A DNA stretch of 64,000 bases from Pantoea sp. At-9b (GTDB taxonomy: Bacteria > Pseudomonadota > Gammaproteobacteria > Enterobacterales > Enterobacteriaceae). Numbering within the stretch: position 1 is the first letter of the stretch; every line of letters starts with the position of its first letter. The stretch is from positions 496,001 through 560,000 of the forward strand of contig NC_014838.1 of assembly GCF_000175935.2 (NCBI RefSeq), in the 5' to 3' direction. The notes below the pieces were generated by a model, which saw nothing but the letters and a program-made list of their open reading frames with translations, searched no databases and had not been told where the DNA came from. A program made the translations under genes and the position numbers. Below, in pieces: positions 18,796 to 28,924 of the stretch.

Positions 18796-20178
18796 ATGAC
18801 GGATAAAGTCCGTATTGATAATTTTGGTGCCAACTCATTCCACGGAAACAACGACGCGTTCCTGGCCCGTCAGGCTGAGTTCGAATCGAATGTCAGGAGT
18901 TACCCGCGCAAATTGCCTTTAGCAATTGCCAAAGCACATGGCGTATGGATTACCGATGTTGAGAATAAACAATATCTTGACTGCCTGGCTGGCGCAGGAA
19001 CTTTAGCTCTGGGTCATAACCACCCGGAAGTTCTGCAGAGCATCCAAAATGTCATTACCAGCGGCTTGCCGTTACATACCCTGGATCTGACGACTCCATT
19101 AAAAGATCAATTCTCTGAAGCCCTGCTGTCTTTGCTGCCAGGTCAGGGTAAAGAGTATTGCCTGCAATTCACCGGCCCGTCCGGTGCCGATGCTGTTGAA
19201 GCAGCACTGAAGCTGGCGAAGAAAGTGACTGGCCGCAGCGGCGTGATCAGCTTCTCCGGCGGTTATCATGGTATGACCCACGGCGCACTGTCGGTCACCG
19301 GCAACCTGTCTCCGAAAGAAGCGGTTGACGGCATGATGCCAGAAGTCCAGTTCATGCCTTACCCGCACCTGTACCGCTGCCCGCTGGGCCTCGGTGGTGA
19401 CGCAGGCGTGAAAGCCCTGACCTACTACTTCGAAAACCTGATCAACGACGTTGAAAGTGGCGTGCGTAAACCGGCTGCGGTGATCCTCGAAGCGGTACAG
19501 GGTGAAGGCGGCGTGAACCCGGCTCCGGTCGAGTGGTTGCAGCGCATCCGTAAAGTAACCCAGGAACACGGTATCCTGCTGATCCTCGACGAAGTTCAGG
19601 CTGGATTTGCCCGTACCGGCAAATTCTTCGCCTTCGAACACGCAGGCATTGAGCCGGATATCATCGTGATGTCCAAAGCTGTGGGCGGCGGTCTGCCGTT
19701 AGCCGTTCTGGGTATCAAAAAACAGTTCGATGCCTGGTCACCTGGCCACCACACTGGCACCTTCCGCGGCAACCAGCTGGCAATGGCTACCGGCCTGACC
19801 ACGCTGAAAATCCTGAAAGAACAGGATATCGCAGGCAAAGTTGCCGAACAGGGCGAATGGCTGAAAGCGCAGCTGGCCGACATGCAGCAGCGCTACCCGG
19901 TAATCGGTCACATCCGTGGTCTGGGTATGATGATCGGTATCGAGATCGTTAAACCGAACGAAGCAGCTGATCATATGGGTGCGTACCCGGCTGATGGCGA
20001 GCTTTCTGCCCTGTTGCAGAAAAAATGCTTCGAAGCTGGCCTGATTCTGGAGCGTGGCGGTCGTCACGGCGCGGTTCTGCGTCTGCTGCCGTCACTGCTG
20101 ATCAGCAACGACGAACTGAAGATTTTCCTTGATAAATTTGAGCAGGCGCTGCTGGGCGCTGGCATCAAACCCGTTTGA
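18796..20178 (+). CDS. dat: L-2,4-diaminobutyrate:2-oxoglutarate aminotransferase
   Basis: A 460-residue class III PLP aminotransferase with LILDEVQAG (D265, cofactor N1 contact) and VMSKAVGGG (K294, Schiff base). Its N-terminal block [17 protein letters not shown] and [11 protein letters not shown] are typical of Dat of Acinetobacter and enterobacteria. It makes L-2,4-diaminobutyrate from aspartate semialdehyde and glutamate. Two ATG codons are adjacent (18793 and 18796); the second has the better spacing from GGAG. ddc begins 14 nt downstream. The pair yields 1,3-diaminopropane, a polyamine that can also feed siderophore synthesis. Confidence 0.93.
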   Translation: MTDKVRIDNFGANSFHGNNDAFLARQAEFESNVRSYPRKLPLAIAKAHGVWITDVENKQYLDCLAGAGTLALGHNHPEVLQSIQNVITSGLPLHTLDLTTPLKDQFSEALLSLLPGQGKEYCLQFTGPSGADAVEAALKLAKKVTGRSGVISFSGGYHGMTHGALSVTGNLSPKEAVDGMMPEVQFMPYPHLYRCPLGLGGDAGVKALTYYFENLINDVESGVRKPAAVILEAVQGEGGVNPAPVEWLQRIRKVTQEHGILLILDEVQAGFARTGKFFAFEHAGIEPDIIVMSKAVGGGLPLAVLGIKKQFDAWSPGHHTGTFRGNQLAMATGLTTLKILKEQDIAGKVAEQGEWLKAQLADMQQRYPVIGHIRGLGMMIGIEIVKPNEAADHMGAYPADGELSALLQKKCFEAGLILERGGRHGAVLRLLPSLLISNDELKIFLDKFEQALLGAGIKPV

Positions 20179-20192
20179 TCCGGAAGAGTTAG

Positions 20193-21665
20193 ATGACTGA
20201 AGTAAACCCGATTCTGGCCGCTTCTGCCCAAAGCATTGAAGCGTACCAGCAGGCGATTGCGCAGAGCAGCGCCGCCGTGGTGCAGTGGCTCAAACAGCCA
20301 GAGATGTACCAGGGCAAAACCGTTGCCGAACTGCGTGAGCGTATTACGCTCGACTTCAATCCGAATGGCCTGGGTAACCAGGCCGCGATTGAGCGTGCGA
20401 TTGAATACTTTCTGAAAGATAGCCTGTCGGTACATCACCCGCAGTGCGTGGCGCATCTGCATTGCCCAAGTCTGGTGGTAAGCCAGGCGGCGGAAGTGCT
20501 GATCAACGCCACTAACCAGAGTATGGACTCCTGGGACCAGAGCCCGTCGGCCACCATCATCGAGATCAAACTGATTGAGTGGTTGCGCGCCCAGGTTGGC
20601 TATCCGGCAGGTGACGCTGGCGTGTTCACCAGTGGTGGCACCCAGAGCAACCTGATGGGCCTGATGCTGGCACGTGACGCGTTCTATGCGCGTCAGGGCC
20701 ACTCTGTCCAGCAGGATGGCATCACTGGCGATCTGCGCAAGATTAAGGTGCTGTGCTCGGAAAACGCCCACTTCTCAGTACAGAAGAACATGGCGCTGCT
20801 GGGCCACGGCTATCAATCCGTGGTGCAGGTGAAGTCAGACCGTTTTGCACGTATGGATGTCAACGACCTGAAAGCCAAGCTGGCACAGGCCGCAGCCAAC
20901 GGTGAACAGATTCTGGCCATCGTAGCCACCGCCGGTACTACCGATGCGGGTGCGATTGATCCGCTGCGTGAAATCGCCGGGATTGCCGCAGAGCACAACA
21001 TCTGGGTTCACGTCGATGCAGCCTGGGGCGGCGCACTGCTGCTGTCTGAGAAGTATCGCGATTACCTCGATGGCCTTGAGCTGGTGGATTCTGTCACCCT
21101 GGATTTCCACAAGCAGTTCTTCCAGACCATCAGCTGCGGTGCCTTCCTGCTGAAAGATGAACGTCATTATGAATTGATGCGTTATCAGGCGGCCTATCTG
21201 AACTCGGAGTTCGATGAAGAGCAAGGCGTGCCAAACCTGGTCTCCAAATCACTGCAAACCACGCGTCGTTTCGATGCGCTGAAGCTGTGGATGGGTCTGG
21301 AAGCGCTCGGTCAGAAACAGTATGCCGCGATTATCGATCATGGCGTGACGCTGGCGCAGATCGTGGCGCAATATGTGACTGAGCTGCCGCGTTTTGAGCT
21401 GGTCATGCAGCCACAGCTGGCAAGCGTGCTGTTCCGTTTCCGTCCTGAGCAGCTGGCTGCCAGCGGCGATGCGGCGGTAGCGCTGTTCAACCAGCGTATC
21501 GGTGATGCGCTGCTGGAATCAGGCCGCGCGAACGTCGGTGTCACCGAGGCGGATGGCATCACCTGCCTGAAGCTGACACTGCTGAACCCAACCGTGACGT
21601 TGGAGGATGTTAAAGTCCTGCTGGCGCTGGTGGAAAAAACTGCGGATCAGCTGCTGAGCGCCTAA
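20193..21665 (+). CDS. ddc: L-2,4-diaminobutyrate decarboxylase
   Basis: A 490-residue group II PLP decarboxylase. The cofactor lysine lies in LDFHKQFF (H306-K307), and VHVDAAWGG provides the aspartate that contacts the pyridine nitrogen. It decarboxylates Dat product to 1,3-diaminopropane in the cytoplasm. It is co-transcribed with dat and ends at a strong intrinsic terminator, so dat-ddc is a closed two-gene operon. Confidence 0.93.
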   Translation: MTEVNPILAASAQSIEAYQQAIAQSSAAVVQWLKQPEMYQGKTVAELRERITLDFNPNGLGNQAAIERAIEYFLKDSLSVHHPQCVAHLHCPSLVVSQAAEVLINATNQSMDSWDQSPSATIIEIKLIEWLRAQVGYPAGDAGVFTSGGTQSNLMGLMLARDAFYARQGHSVQQDGITGDLRKIKVLCSENAHFSVQKNMALLGHGYQSVVQVKSDRFARMDVNDLKAKLAQAAANGEQILAIVATAGTTDAGAIDPLREIAGIAAEHNIWVHVDAAWGGALLLSEKYRDYLDGLELVDSVTLDFHKQFFQTISCGAFLLKDERHYELMRYQAAYLNSEFDEEQGVPNLVSKSLQTTRRFDALKLWMGLEALGQKQYAAIIDHGVTLAQIVAQYVTELPRFELVMQPQLASVLFRFRPEQLAASGDAAVALFNQRIGDALLESGRANVGVTEADGITCLKLTLLNPTVTLEDVKVLLALVEKTADQLLSA

Positions 21666-21684
21666 TTCAGGCGTCAAGCGAACA

Positions 21685-21719
21685 AGCCGATCACTGGCAA
21701 CGGTGATCGGCTTTTTTTA
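21685..21719 (+). terminator. intrinsic terminator of dat-ddc
   Basis: A 10-bp perfect stem AGCCGATCAC / GTGATCGGCT with an 8-nt loop, followed by seven T residues. It also separates dat-ddc from the convergent aminotransferase. Confidence 0.92.
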
Positions 21720-21731
21720 TTCCTTTGCTTG

Positions 21732-22916
21732 TTAACGATGTTGCGCCAAAAACGCGCTCAGCCGCGTCAGACCCTGCTGCAACTTATCGGTTGACGACAC
21801 CGCATGGCACCAGCGTAGCCAGCCATTGCCTTCCGGGCCAAACGCCGCCCCTGGGGCCAGACCGAGTGAGCTTTCCCGCACCAGACGTTTTGCCAGGGTG
21901 GTGGTATCGTCAAAACCGGCGATACGGAAAAACGCATACATCCCGCCACCGCTCTCCGGTACCGTCACACCCGGCAGTTCTCGCAAGCCGTTGACCAGAA
22001 ATTGATAACTGTGCGCCAGCTCGGCCCGCAGGCTGATGATGCCGCTTTCCCCCCCCAGTAACGCCGCCTGTGCCGCCCGTTGACAGGGTTCAAACAGACA
22101 GCTGGTGTTGAACTCAATCAACTTACCCAACGCATCAATGATCGAGGGTGGCGCGACCACCCAACCCACACGAAATCCGGTCATCAGCCAGGCTTTGGAG
22201 AAGGTGTTGACCGAAATCAGCCGATCGTCCGCGGTAGCATAGTCAAGGAACGACGGCGCATAGTGACGATCGCTGGCATAGATCAAACGTTGGTAAGCGT
22301 CATCACTGAGGATCCAGATACCATGCTTGCGGCAATGCGCCAGAATGATCTGCACTTCTTCTTCGGTGATCGTCCAGCCGGTTGGATTGCCAGGGGAGTT
22401 AATGATCAGCATCCGCACATCCGGTCGCAGCGCGCTCAGCAATTGATCCATATCCAGCGCCCACGCCCCCTCTTTCACCGTTAGCGCGACACGATCCACG
22501 GTTGCGCCGAGGATCTGCGGGATCTCCACCACATTTGGCCACACCGGGGTGATCGCCACCACCTTGTCCCCCGGCGACAGCACCGTCTGTGCCACCAGCA
22601 TCAACCCATTAATCCCGGCACTGGTAATCGCCAGCTGTTCGCTGCTAATGGTGCGTCCATGTAACTGGCTGAGGTAATCCGACAACGCCTGACGTAAATA
22701 CGGTCGTCCCAGATTCTGGATATAACGCGTTTCCCCCTGTTGCAGCGAGGTAATTGCAGCATCGGTAATAAACTGCGGTGTCGGTTTGTCCGATTCGCCA
22801 AACCAGAAGGCGAGCATATCGGGACGATCCATCCCTTCATTGGCAATTTCGCGGATTAGCGAGGGGGAAATCTGACTGATCGTGGCACGTGAGACGAGGG
22901 GAAAAGAAGACTGCAT
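21732..22916 (-). CDS. class I/II PLP aminotransferase
   Basis: A 394-residue fold-type I aminotransferase. NSPGNPTGW is the substrate/PLP loop, SDDAYQRLIY holds the ring-contacting residues, and VNTFSKAWLMTGFRVGW contains the Schiff-base lysine (K241). It is related to the AspC/AlaT-like aspartate, aromatic and alanine aminotransferases; specificity cannot be read. GGAGG lies 7 nt before the ATG. It is monocistronic, between the dat-ddc terminator and a LysR gene 97 bp upstream in the same direction. Confidence 0.85.
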   Translation of the reverse strand: MQSSFPLVSRATISQISPSLIREIANEGMDRPDMLAFWFGESDKPTPQFITDAAITSLQQGETRYIQNLGRPYLRQALSDYLSQLHGRTISSEQLAITSAGINGLMLVAQTVLSPGDKVVAITPVWPNVVEIPQILGATVDRVALTVKEGAWALDMDQLLSALRPDVRMLIINSPGNPTGWTITEEEVQIILAHCRKHGIWILSDDAYQRLIYASDRHYAPSFLDYATADDRLISVNTFSKAWLMTGFRVGWVVAPPSIIDALGKLIEFNTSCLFEPCQRAAQAALLGGESGIISLRAELAHSYQFLVNGLRELPGVTVPESGGGMYAFFRIAGFDDTTTLAKRLVRESSLGLAPGAAFGPEGNGWLRWCHAVSSTDKLQQGLTRLSAFLAQHR

Positions 22917-23013
22917 GAAAAAACCTCCAACGATGATCCCTGTTTAACTGTTATTTCAATACATAGCACCCGCCTGGTATATCACGCCGGGGAAAAGTTC
23001 AGGAATAGCAATT

Positions 23014-23922
23014 TCATCTGGCTGCATTCAACTCGCGGACATAATCGATAAAAGCCTGGAGTGGCGTCGGAATTAAACGACGGTCATTGTAGTACAGCCA
23101 CAAACCTGAAAAACTCAGCCACCACTCCGTGAGTATTGGCTGTAACTGGCCGCTATCCAGCGCCGGTCTTAGCCACTCTTCAAACAGATACATCACCCCA
23201 ACCCCGGCAATGGCCGCGTCGACGGTTAAATCCATCGCCGCACCGATGCTACAGGTTAACGGGCCTTTGGGCTGGAGGCGCACGGTTTCACCGGCGCGGG
23301 AAAACTCCCATTCGGCCATCACCCCGGTGGCGTAACGACCAGGCAGGCAGCGATGCTGCATCAGTTCGCGCGGATGTTGTGGCGTACCGTATTGCGCCAG
23401 ATAACCGGGGGCTGCTGCTGCCGCGAAACGCTGAATACGTGGGCCAATCGGCAACGCCACCATATCCTGCTCCAGGTGGTCGTCATAGCGGATGCCTGCA
23501 TCGCAACCGTCACGAAAAATGTCCTGAACGTTACTTTCAGCTACCACCTCAAGCTGAATATCCGGGTAGCGCGCCAGAAAACCAGGCACGATGGCAGGCA
23601 AAACCAGACGCGCCGCGCTGACGGGAACATTCAGGCGCAAAGTGCCGCCCGGCGTATCACGAAAACGATTAAGCGCATCCAAAGCCGCATCCACTTCGTT
23701 CATGGCTGGCAGCAGACGAGCCATCAATGCCCTGCCCGCCTCGGTCAGTACCACGGTGCGCGTGGTACGGTTAAACAGCCGTACCCCCAGTTGTTGTTCC
23801 GCGCGGCGCACAGCATCACTGAGACGGGAAGGATTGCTACCAATCATACGTGCCGCTTCGCGAAAGCCCCCGGCTTTCGCCACCGCCACCACCGCATGCA
23901 GCAAAGCGATATCTAACGACAT
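23014..23922 (-). CDS. LysR-family transcriptional regulator
   Basis: A 302-residue protein with an N-terminal winged helix (residues about 1-60, FREAARMIGSNPSRLSDAVRRAEQQLG) and a periplasmic-binding-like effector domain. It diverges from the aldo/keto reductase gene with a 96-bp gap, the usual arrangement for a LysR protein controlling its neighbour, here a pyridoxal reductase homologue. The regulated gene and effector are inferred from position only. Confidence 0.9.
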   Translation of the reverse strand: MSLDIALLHAVVAVAKAGGFREAARMIGSNPSRLSDAVRRAEQQLGVRLFNRTTRTVVLTEAGRALMARLLPAMNEVDAALDALNRFRDTPGGTLRLNVPVSAARLVLPAIVPGFLARYPDIQLEVVAESNVQDIFRDGCDAGIRYDDHLEQDMVALPIGPRIQRFAAAAAPGYLAQYGTPQHPRELMQHRCLPGRYATGVMAEWEFSRAGETVRLQPKGPLTCSIGAAMDLTVDAAIAGVGVMYLFEEWLRPALDSGQLQPILTEWWLSFSGLWLYYNDRRLIPTPLQAFIDYVRELNAAR

Positions 23923-24018
23923 TGTGCGTCACCCCGTACATTGTGTCCTGATTTCACCGGATAGTTGCACAGCCGATACGCCATTACAATTGATGCACAG
24001 CTTAAGAAGGAGGTTCCC

Positions 24019-24888
24019 ATGTCTCATCCCGAAATGACCTATTCCCTTGGCGATCGTCGTGTTAACCGTCTGGGTTATGGTGCTATGCAACTCGCCGGGC
24101 CGGGTGTATTTGGTCCACCGAAAGATGAAGCGCGCGCGGTGCAGGTACTGCGTGCTGCTATTGCCGCTGGCGTCAATCACATCGATACCAGTGACTTCTA
24201 TGGTCCCCATGTCACCAATCAGCTGATTAAAAAGGCACTGCATCCGTACCCGCAAGATCTGGTGATTGTGACCAAAGTGGGTGCGCGCCGTGACGCGCAA
24301 GGTGGCTGGCTCCCTGCGTTCACCCCCGCTGAATTGACGCAGGCGGTGGAAGATAACCTCCGTAATCTGGGGCTGGAGGTGATCGATGTGGTGAATCTGC
24401 GTGCCATGTTTGACGTTCATGGTCCGGCGGAGGGATCGCTGGAAACACCGCTGGCGGCATTGATCAAACTGAAAGAGCGCGGGCTGATCCGCCACATCGG
24501 TTTGAGCAACGTCACACCACAGCAGGTTGCCGATGCGCAAGCAATGACACCGATTGCCTGTGTGCAGAATCTCTACAATCTGGCCCATCGTCAGGATGAC
24601 GCCCTGATAGATCAACTGGCGGCGCAGGGCATTCCTTTTGTGCCGTTTTTCCCGCTCGGCGGTTTTTCTCCGTTACAGTCGCACCAACTGACGGCCGTGG
24701 CACAGGATCTGGCTGCCACGCCGCTGCAAGTTGCATTGGCGTGGTTGTTGCAACGCTCGCCCAATATCTTGTTGATTCCGGGCACGTCTTCGCCAGAACA
24801 TCTGCAACAAAATCTGGCCAGCCCGGCGCTCCAGTTGTCGGAAGAGATTGTTGCGAAGCTGGATAACCTGGGTACTGGCGTAAGCTAA
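24019..24888 (+). CDS. pdxI: aldo/keto reductase, pyridoxal reductase PdxI (YdbC) homologue
   Basis: A 289-residue TIM-barrel NADPH reductase that closely follows Escherichia coli YdbC/PdxI in length and blocks such as VNRLGYGAMQLAGPGVFGPP and ATPLQVALAWLLQRSPNILL. The catalytic residues are D56, Y61 (DTSDFYGPH) and K86 (IVTKVGAR). PdxI reduces pyridoxal to pyridoxine in vitamin B6 salvage. GGAGG is 5 nt before the ATG; a longer frame adds 18 residues without a ribosome site. Its stop overlaps the stop of the convergent glycosyltransferase by 4 nt. Confidence 0.9.
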   Translation: MSHPEMTYSLGDRRVNRLGYGAMQLAGPGVFGPPKDEARAVQVLRAAIAAGVNHIDTSDFYGPHVTNQLIKKALHPYPQDLVIVTKVGARRDAQGGWLPAFTPAELTQAVEDNLRNLGLEVIDVVNLRAMFDVHGPAEGSLETPLAALIKLKERGLIRHIGLSNVTPQQVADAQAMTPIACVQNLYNLAHRQDDALIDQLAAQGIPFVPFFPLGGFSPLQSHQLTAVAQDLAATPLQVALAWLLQRSPNILLIPGTSSPEHLQQNLASPALQLSEEIVAKLDNLGTGVS

Positions 24889-26036
24889 TCCGCTGATAAA
24901 TAGATCTCTTTTAATTTCTCCTGAAAACATCGAGGATCATGTTCCCGCCTGATCCTCATTAACGCCTGCGCCGAGCGTCGGTCAATGCTGCCCGGATCGT
25001 GCAGAACGTCGGTAATATAGCCTTTCAGTTGGCTGATAATAGTATTACGGATTTTTTGTTTCGTCTGGTCTGAATCAACCGTAAATTCATACATATCATT
25101 GAGTTTGTGATCAATAAGCCAACCGGCGAACGGAGGATTAATTTCGGGCAAGGCGCGAACATTGGTGGTTATTACCGGACAACCACACGCCTGCATTTCC
25201 AGCACAGAAAAACCATAGGTATCCTGCCAGGTAGGAAGCAGGCCGACATCGGTTTGTTTTAATAATTCAATCACGGATGAATTCGGCAAAGAGGGCACAT
25301 GATGGAAAAAGGACCATTTATTGATCAGGTTTTCGATTTGTCGATGAAAAACCTCGGGATCCTGATAATGGTGGTGGGCGATATTATAATGCCGTGCTAA
25401 GTCACCAATCAGATTCACGGTTATTTTTTGTGTATTGATCAGCCCTTCATCAGCTAACTCAGCAAAAGCCATCACCACTTCCGCGCCACCTTTACGATAA
25501 AACTCATGGCCGATAAAGCTAAAAGTGATCATGTCGCCATCAGCTTTCCGCGCCTTGTCGGTCAGTAAGGGCTGAGGAGGATGCATTACGCACAGCTTGG
25601 CGGCAATGCTGTCTTTCACTGTCGGAAAGGCCGCCAGCAACTTGAGTTGAATATTGCGGGTGGCTTCCGAGATGGCGATCAAACGTACACACTCCTTACG
25701 CGCCGCCAGACGCAGCAAGGCATGGAGTTCTGGGTTTTGGGTTTTGGCTACCCCAGCAACCGGCAGGACACGCGGGATTTCGGTTTCAAACGTCGACACC
25801 CAACGTGACGACGTTCGTGCCACTTCATTAAACAGATGGATAATATCCCCATTATCCGCAGCCATGCCGGGGAAAGGCTGAAAAAGGAATATCTTGTTCT
25901 TTTTGAAAATTTTTTGCCGAAGGGTATTGATATACAGATAGATGTTTTTCTTCTTTAGGTTTACATAATTGTTTTCAGGATCAACCATTATGTTCCTTTT
26001 CTCTGGGTAGCCGTCGCTACTGACTACAATATTCAT
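24885..26036 (-). CDS. GT4-like glycosyltransferase, AT-rich, orphan
   Basis: A 383-residue GT-B glycosyltransferase. The C-terminal domain has the group 1 features TFSFIGHEFYRKGGAEVV and DVGLLPTWQDTYGFSVLEMQACGCPVI (here in two halves, the E-x7-E donor site). The start MNIVVSSDGYPEK has AGGAGG 4 nt upstream; an upstream open frame adds 54 residues of non-typical sequence and is rejected. The first 300 bases are clearly AT-richer than flanking genes, a sign of horizontal acquisition. No other sugar-transfer genes are adjacent, so acceptor and donor are unknown. Confidence 0.8.
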   Translation of the reverse strand: MNIVVSSDGYPEKRNIMVDPENNYVNLKKKNIYLYINTLRQKIFKKNKIFLFQPFPGMAADNGDIIHLFNEVARTSSRWVSTFETEIPRVLPVAGVAKTQNPELHALLRLAARKECVRLIAISEATRNIQLKLLAAFPTVKDSIAAKLCVMHPPQPLLTDKARKADGDMITFSFIGHEFYRKGGAEVVMAFAELADEGLINTQKITVNLIGDLARHYNIAHHHYQDPEVFHRQIENLINKWSFFHHVPSLPNSSVIELLKQTDVGLLPTWQDTYGFSVLEMQACGCPVITTNVRALPEINPPFAGWLIDHKLNDMYEFTVDSDQTKQKIRNTIISQLKGYITDVLHDPGSIDRRSAQALMRIRREHDPRCFQEKLKEIYLSAD

Positions 26037-26264
26037 CAATCCTCCTAAACACGAAACGAGTTCGGTGGAATTAAAATTGTCAGTAAGACAGTTATAAAAT
26101 AAATTCTTCGCGAGTAAAGTTGTTTGATGGAAAATAGGATTAGTAATAACAGGTTGTTTAGGAAGCATTAATAAACTGACATTGTTAAAACGTATCAATG
26201 TGTTTCAATGTTGGTCGTGCCAGTAATAATCAGGAATACCCGTCGCCGGATATTCCCGTTTGGC

Positions 26265-27137
26265 TTAACGCCCTTTCTTTTTTCGTCCGGGTTGGGTGAA
26301 GCGCTTGCGCGAAGCCGGATTGGCATTGGGTTTTTCGCTGGTCTTCGCTCCACTGGCCGCCGGTTTTTTCGCCGGGGTCGTTTTCGCCTGCCCTTTTTTA
26401 GCCGGTTTGTCTTCAGACGAGGAGTTTTCAATTAATTTAAACAGCTCGATTAACTCGTCATCGGTTAAGTCACGCCATTCACCCAGCGGCAGCCCTTTCA
26501 GATTGACGTTCATGATGCGGGTACGTTCCAGCTTCGTCACTTCATAGCCAAAATGTTTGGTCATGCGACGAATCTGTCGGTTAAGCCCCTGAACCAGGGT
26601 GATGCGAAACACAAAAGTGGACTCTTTCTTTACCTTACATTTTTTGGTCACGGTGCCGAGCATCGGCACGCCAGCGCCCATGCCGGTAATAAACTCATCG
26701 GTGATCGGCTTATCAACCGTGACCACATACTCTTTCTCGTGATTGTTCCCGGCACGCAGAATTTTATTCACCAGGTCGCCATGATTCGTCAGGAAAATCA
26801 GCCCCTGAGAGTCTTTATCCAATCGCCCGATCGGAAACACGCGTTTGCTGTGGTTCACGAAATCACTGATGTTATCGCGTTCACCCTCTTCCATGGTGGT
26901 AATGATGCCCACCGGTTTGTTTAACGCAATCAGCACCAGATCTTCTTCGTCACGCGGTTCAATCAGCTGACCATTCACTTTAACTTCATCACCGGCAAAC
27001 ACCTGGGCACCCACGCTGGCACGTTTACCGTTGATAAAAACATTGCCCTGTTCGATGTAACGATCGGCATCACGTCGCGAGCAAATTCCGCTCTCGCTGA
27101 TGTATTTATTAAGGCGTGTGGATGAGTTGGTCAGCAT
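26265..27137 (-). CDS. rluF: RluF, 23S rRNA pseudouridine synthase
   Basis: A 290-residue RsuA-family pseudouridine synthase: S4 RNA-binding domain at about residues 7-55, catalytic domain with GRLDKDSQG carrying the nucleophile D107, and a lysine/proline-rich disordered tail from about residue 240 (many KKP and KKK). RluF modifies U2604 (and U2605) of 23S rRNA. The length and the basic tail match enterobacterial RluF. Confidence 0.93.
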   Translation of the reverse strand: MLTNSSTRLNKYISESGICSRRDADRYIEQGNVFINGKRASVGAQVFAGDEVKVNGQLIEPRDEEDLVLIALNKPVGIITTMEEGERDNISDFVNHSKRVFPIGRLDKDSQGLIFLTNHGDLVNKILRAGNNHEKEYVVTVDKPITDEFITGMGAGVPMLGTVTKKCKVKKESTFVFRITLVQGLNRQIRRMTKHFGYEVTKLERTRIMNVNLKGLPLGEWRDLTDDELIELFKLIENSSSEDKPAKKGQAKTTPAKKPAASGAKTSEKPNANPASRKRFTQPGRKKKGR

Positions 27138-27219
27138 GGTTCCTCCGAAAAAAGAAGCGGACTATACATCAACCTTTGGCATTCTGTGAGTGCTTTGCGC
27201 AAAAGTTGTAGCACAAAAG

Positions 27220-27696
27220 CTAACGGGGATCTGCCGCCTGAATCGGCCATGCGGATTGGGCTTTGATTTCTTTCAGTACGAACATGCTTTGCATCTCTTT
27301 AATGCCCGGCAAGCGACGAATAACCGACATGGCAAAATCGGCATAGCGGTCCATATCTGCCGCCACTACCTGCAACAAAAAATCAGCATCACCGCCGATG
27401 CTATAGCAAGCCACCACGTTCTCCAGTGCGGCGACTTCTGCCTCAAATTTCCGTGCTTCCGCCTCGCTATGGCTGTCGATAGTGACGCGTACAAACACCA
27501 TCATATTGAGGCCGATCTTTTTCCGATTCAGCACGGCGCGGTAGCCCTGAATCACATCATCTTCTTCCAGCTTGCGTACCTTACGCCAGCAGGGTGAAGG
27601 CGACAGCCCAATGGCATCGGCCAGGTTCTGATTGGTGATGCGTGCGTCCTGCTGCAACTGCGTCAGAATTTTGATATCTGTCTTGGTTAAACTCAT
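27220..27696 (-). CDS. Lrp/AsnC-family regulator
   Basis: A 158-residue protein: N-terminal helix-turn-helix (residues about 4-60, NLADAIGLSPSPCWRKVRKL) and C-terminal RAM effector domain (IGGDADFLLQVVAADMDRY). It resembles the DecR/BkdR-like short Lrp proteins that sense amino acids. It diverges from the DUF2000 gene over a 137-bp AT-rich spacer, which it probably regulates together with itself. Confidence 0.9.
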   Translation of the reverse strand: MSLTKTDIKILTQLQQDARITNQNLADAIGLSPSPCWRKVRKLEEDDVIQGYRAVLNRKKIGLNMMVFVRVTIDSHSEAEARKFEAEVAALENVVACYSIGGDADFLLQVVAADMDRYADFAMSVIRRLPGIKEMQSMFVLKEIKAQSAWPIQAADPR

Positions 27697-27833
27697 CGTG
27701 GGTATATCCTTTCTCTATTTTATTTATTATGGGTAGATTCTGCCTGAATCTTGCGAAATCCATCGCAAATCAGCAAGCACTTTTCTCTGCGCGTTACGCA
27801 CAATATCCGCCTCAGTAACCGCAGGAGAAAAGT

Positions 27834-28256
27834 ATGAAATTCGACGCCAATGTGCACCGTTGTACCCTGGTGATTGATCAGCAGTTGCCCGCCGGACTGG
27901 CGATGAATGCCGCCAGCGTGATTGGTATCAGTTTTGGTAAATGGATTGATAATCTGGTGGGGCCGGACATGCACAGCCAGGACGGTAGTCTCTATCCCGG
28001 CGTGATTTATGCGCCCTTGCCGGTTTTACTGGCGCAGGGGAGTTATCTGCATGAATTGCAGCAACGCTGTGCCAACGATGAGGAGATTTTCACCATGCCG
28101 TTTAGCGCCCTGGCACAGTCCTGCAAAACCTATGATGAATATGGTGAGCGCATCGCCACCGCGCACAGCGATCATATCGAACTGGTGGCGATCGGTTTGA
28201 TCGGTCCGAAGAAAAAAATTACCCGACTGACGGGAAATCTGAAGCTTTATCGTTAA
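27834..28256 (+). CDS. DUF2000 family protein
   Basis: A 140-residue soluble protein of the DUF2000 family, whose fold is related to peptidyl-tRNA hydrolase 2. Visible family features are LVIDQQLPAGLAMNAASVIGISFGK at the N-terminus (hydrophobic strand-turn-helix) and the C-terminal HIELVAIGLIGPKK. Its biochemical role is unknown. AGGAG lies 6 nt before the ATG. It sits divergent from an Lrp-type regulator, suggesting a link to amino-acid metabolism. Confidence 0.75.
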   Translation: MKFDANVHRCTLVIDQQLPAGLAMNAASVIGISFGKWIDNLVGPDMHSQDGSLYPGVIYAPLPVLLAQGSYLHELQQRCANDEEIFTMPFSALAQSCKTYDEYGERIATAHSDHIELVAIGLIGPKKKITRLTGNLKLYR

Positions 28257-28278
28257 ACAAACGGTGTCCCATAGCCTG

Positions 28279-28881
28279 TCAACTGTGTAACTCCGCTACC
28301 GTCATGGTAAATGTCAGGGACTGGCTACTGAGATTGCCGTAGCTATGCGGTGCAGCGGTTTTCGCCACCGCTGCGCTTCCCGCCGTGACCAACAACGGGT
28401 TGCCATCTACCACCAATGTCAGTTCACCCTCTTCAACGTGGATGAGTTCCCAGGTTCGTTGCGGGTGGCCCGGTGATGCAAACTGCTCACCGGGGTACAT
28501 CACCCAACGCCACAACTCAATCATATCCGGCCCGCGTGTACCGGCGATCAGACGTGCCGTGCCGCCCTTTTCACCCTGCCATAGTATCGGCATGTCCTGC
28601 GCGGCAATCAAATGCGCCAGCGGTTCATCGCTGACATCCACCATATCGGCAACGGATAAACCCAGTGCCGCCGCGATTTTGCACAGGATCGCGATGCTCG
28701 GGTTGGCATCACCCTTTTCAACCTCCACCAGCATGCCCTTGCTTACGCCAGCGCGTCGGGCCAGCTCATCCAGCGACAGCTTCTGCTCCTTACGTTGCGT
28801 TCTCACCCGTGACGAGACGGCCGCACTTACGTGGTCAATGCTGGAGCCTGTTTCGGTCGTTTTATTGACTTTTTGTTTCAT
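28279..28881 (-). CDS. XRE-cupin transcriptional regulator
   Basis: A 200-residue protein: an XRE helix-turn-helix at about residues 25-85 (LSLDELARRAGVSKGMLVEVEKG) followed by a small cupin barrel (GEQFASPGHPQRTWELIHVEEGELTLVVDG). Such regulators usually control adjacent transport or catabolic genes in response to a small ligand bound by the cupin. It faces away from the B3/4 and GNAT genes over 43 bp that contain two GTCATTAT direct repeats, which are possible operator half-sites. Confidence 0.88.
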   Translation of the reverse strand: MKQKVNKTTETGSSIDHVSAAVSSRVRTQRKEQKLSLDELARRAGVSKGMLVEVEKGDANPSIAILCKIAAALGLSVADMVDVSDEPLAHLIAAQDMPILWQGEKGGTARLIAGTRGPDMIELWRWVMYPGEQFASPGHPQRTWELIHVEEGELTLVVDGNPLLVTAGSAAVAKTAAPHSYGNLSSQSLTFTMTVAELHS

Positions 28882-28924
28882 CGGTCATTATCATGGGATA
28901 AATTAGTCATTATGGTATTATCCA

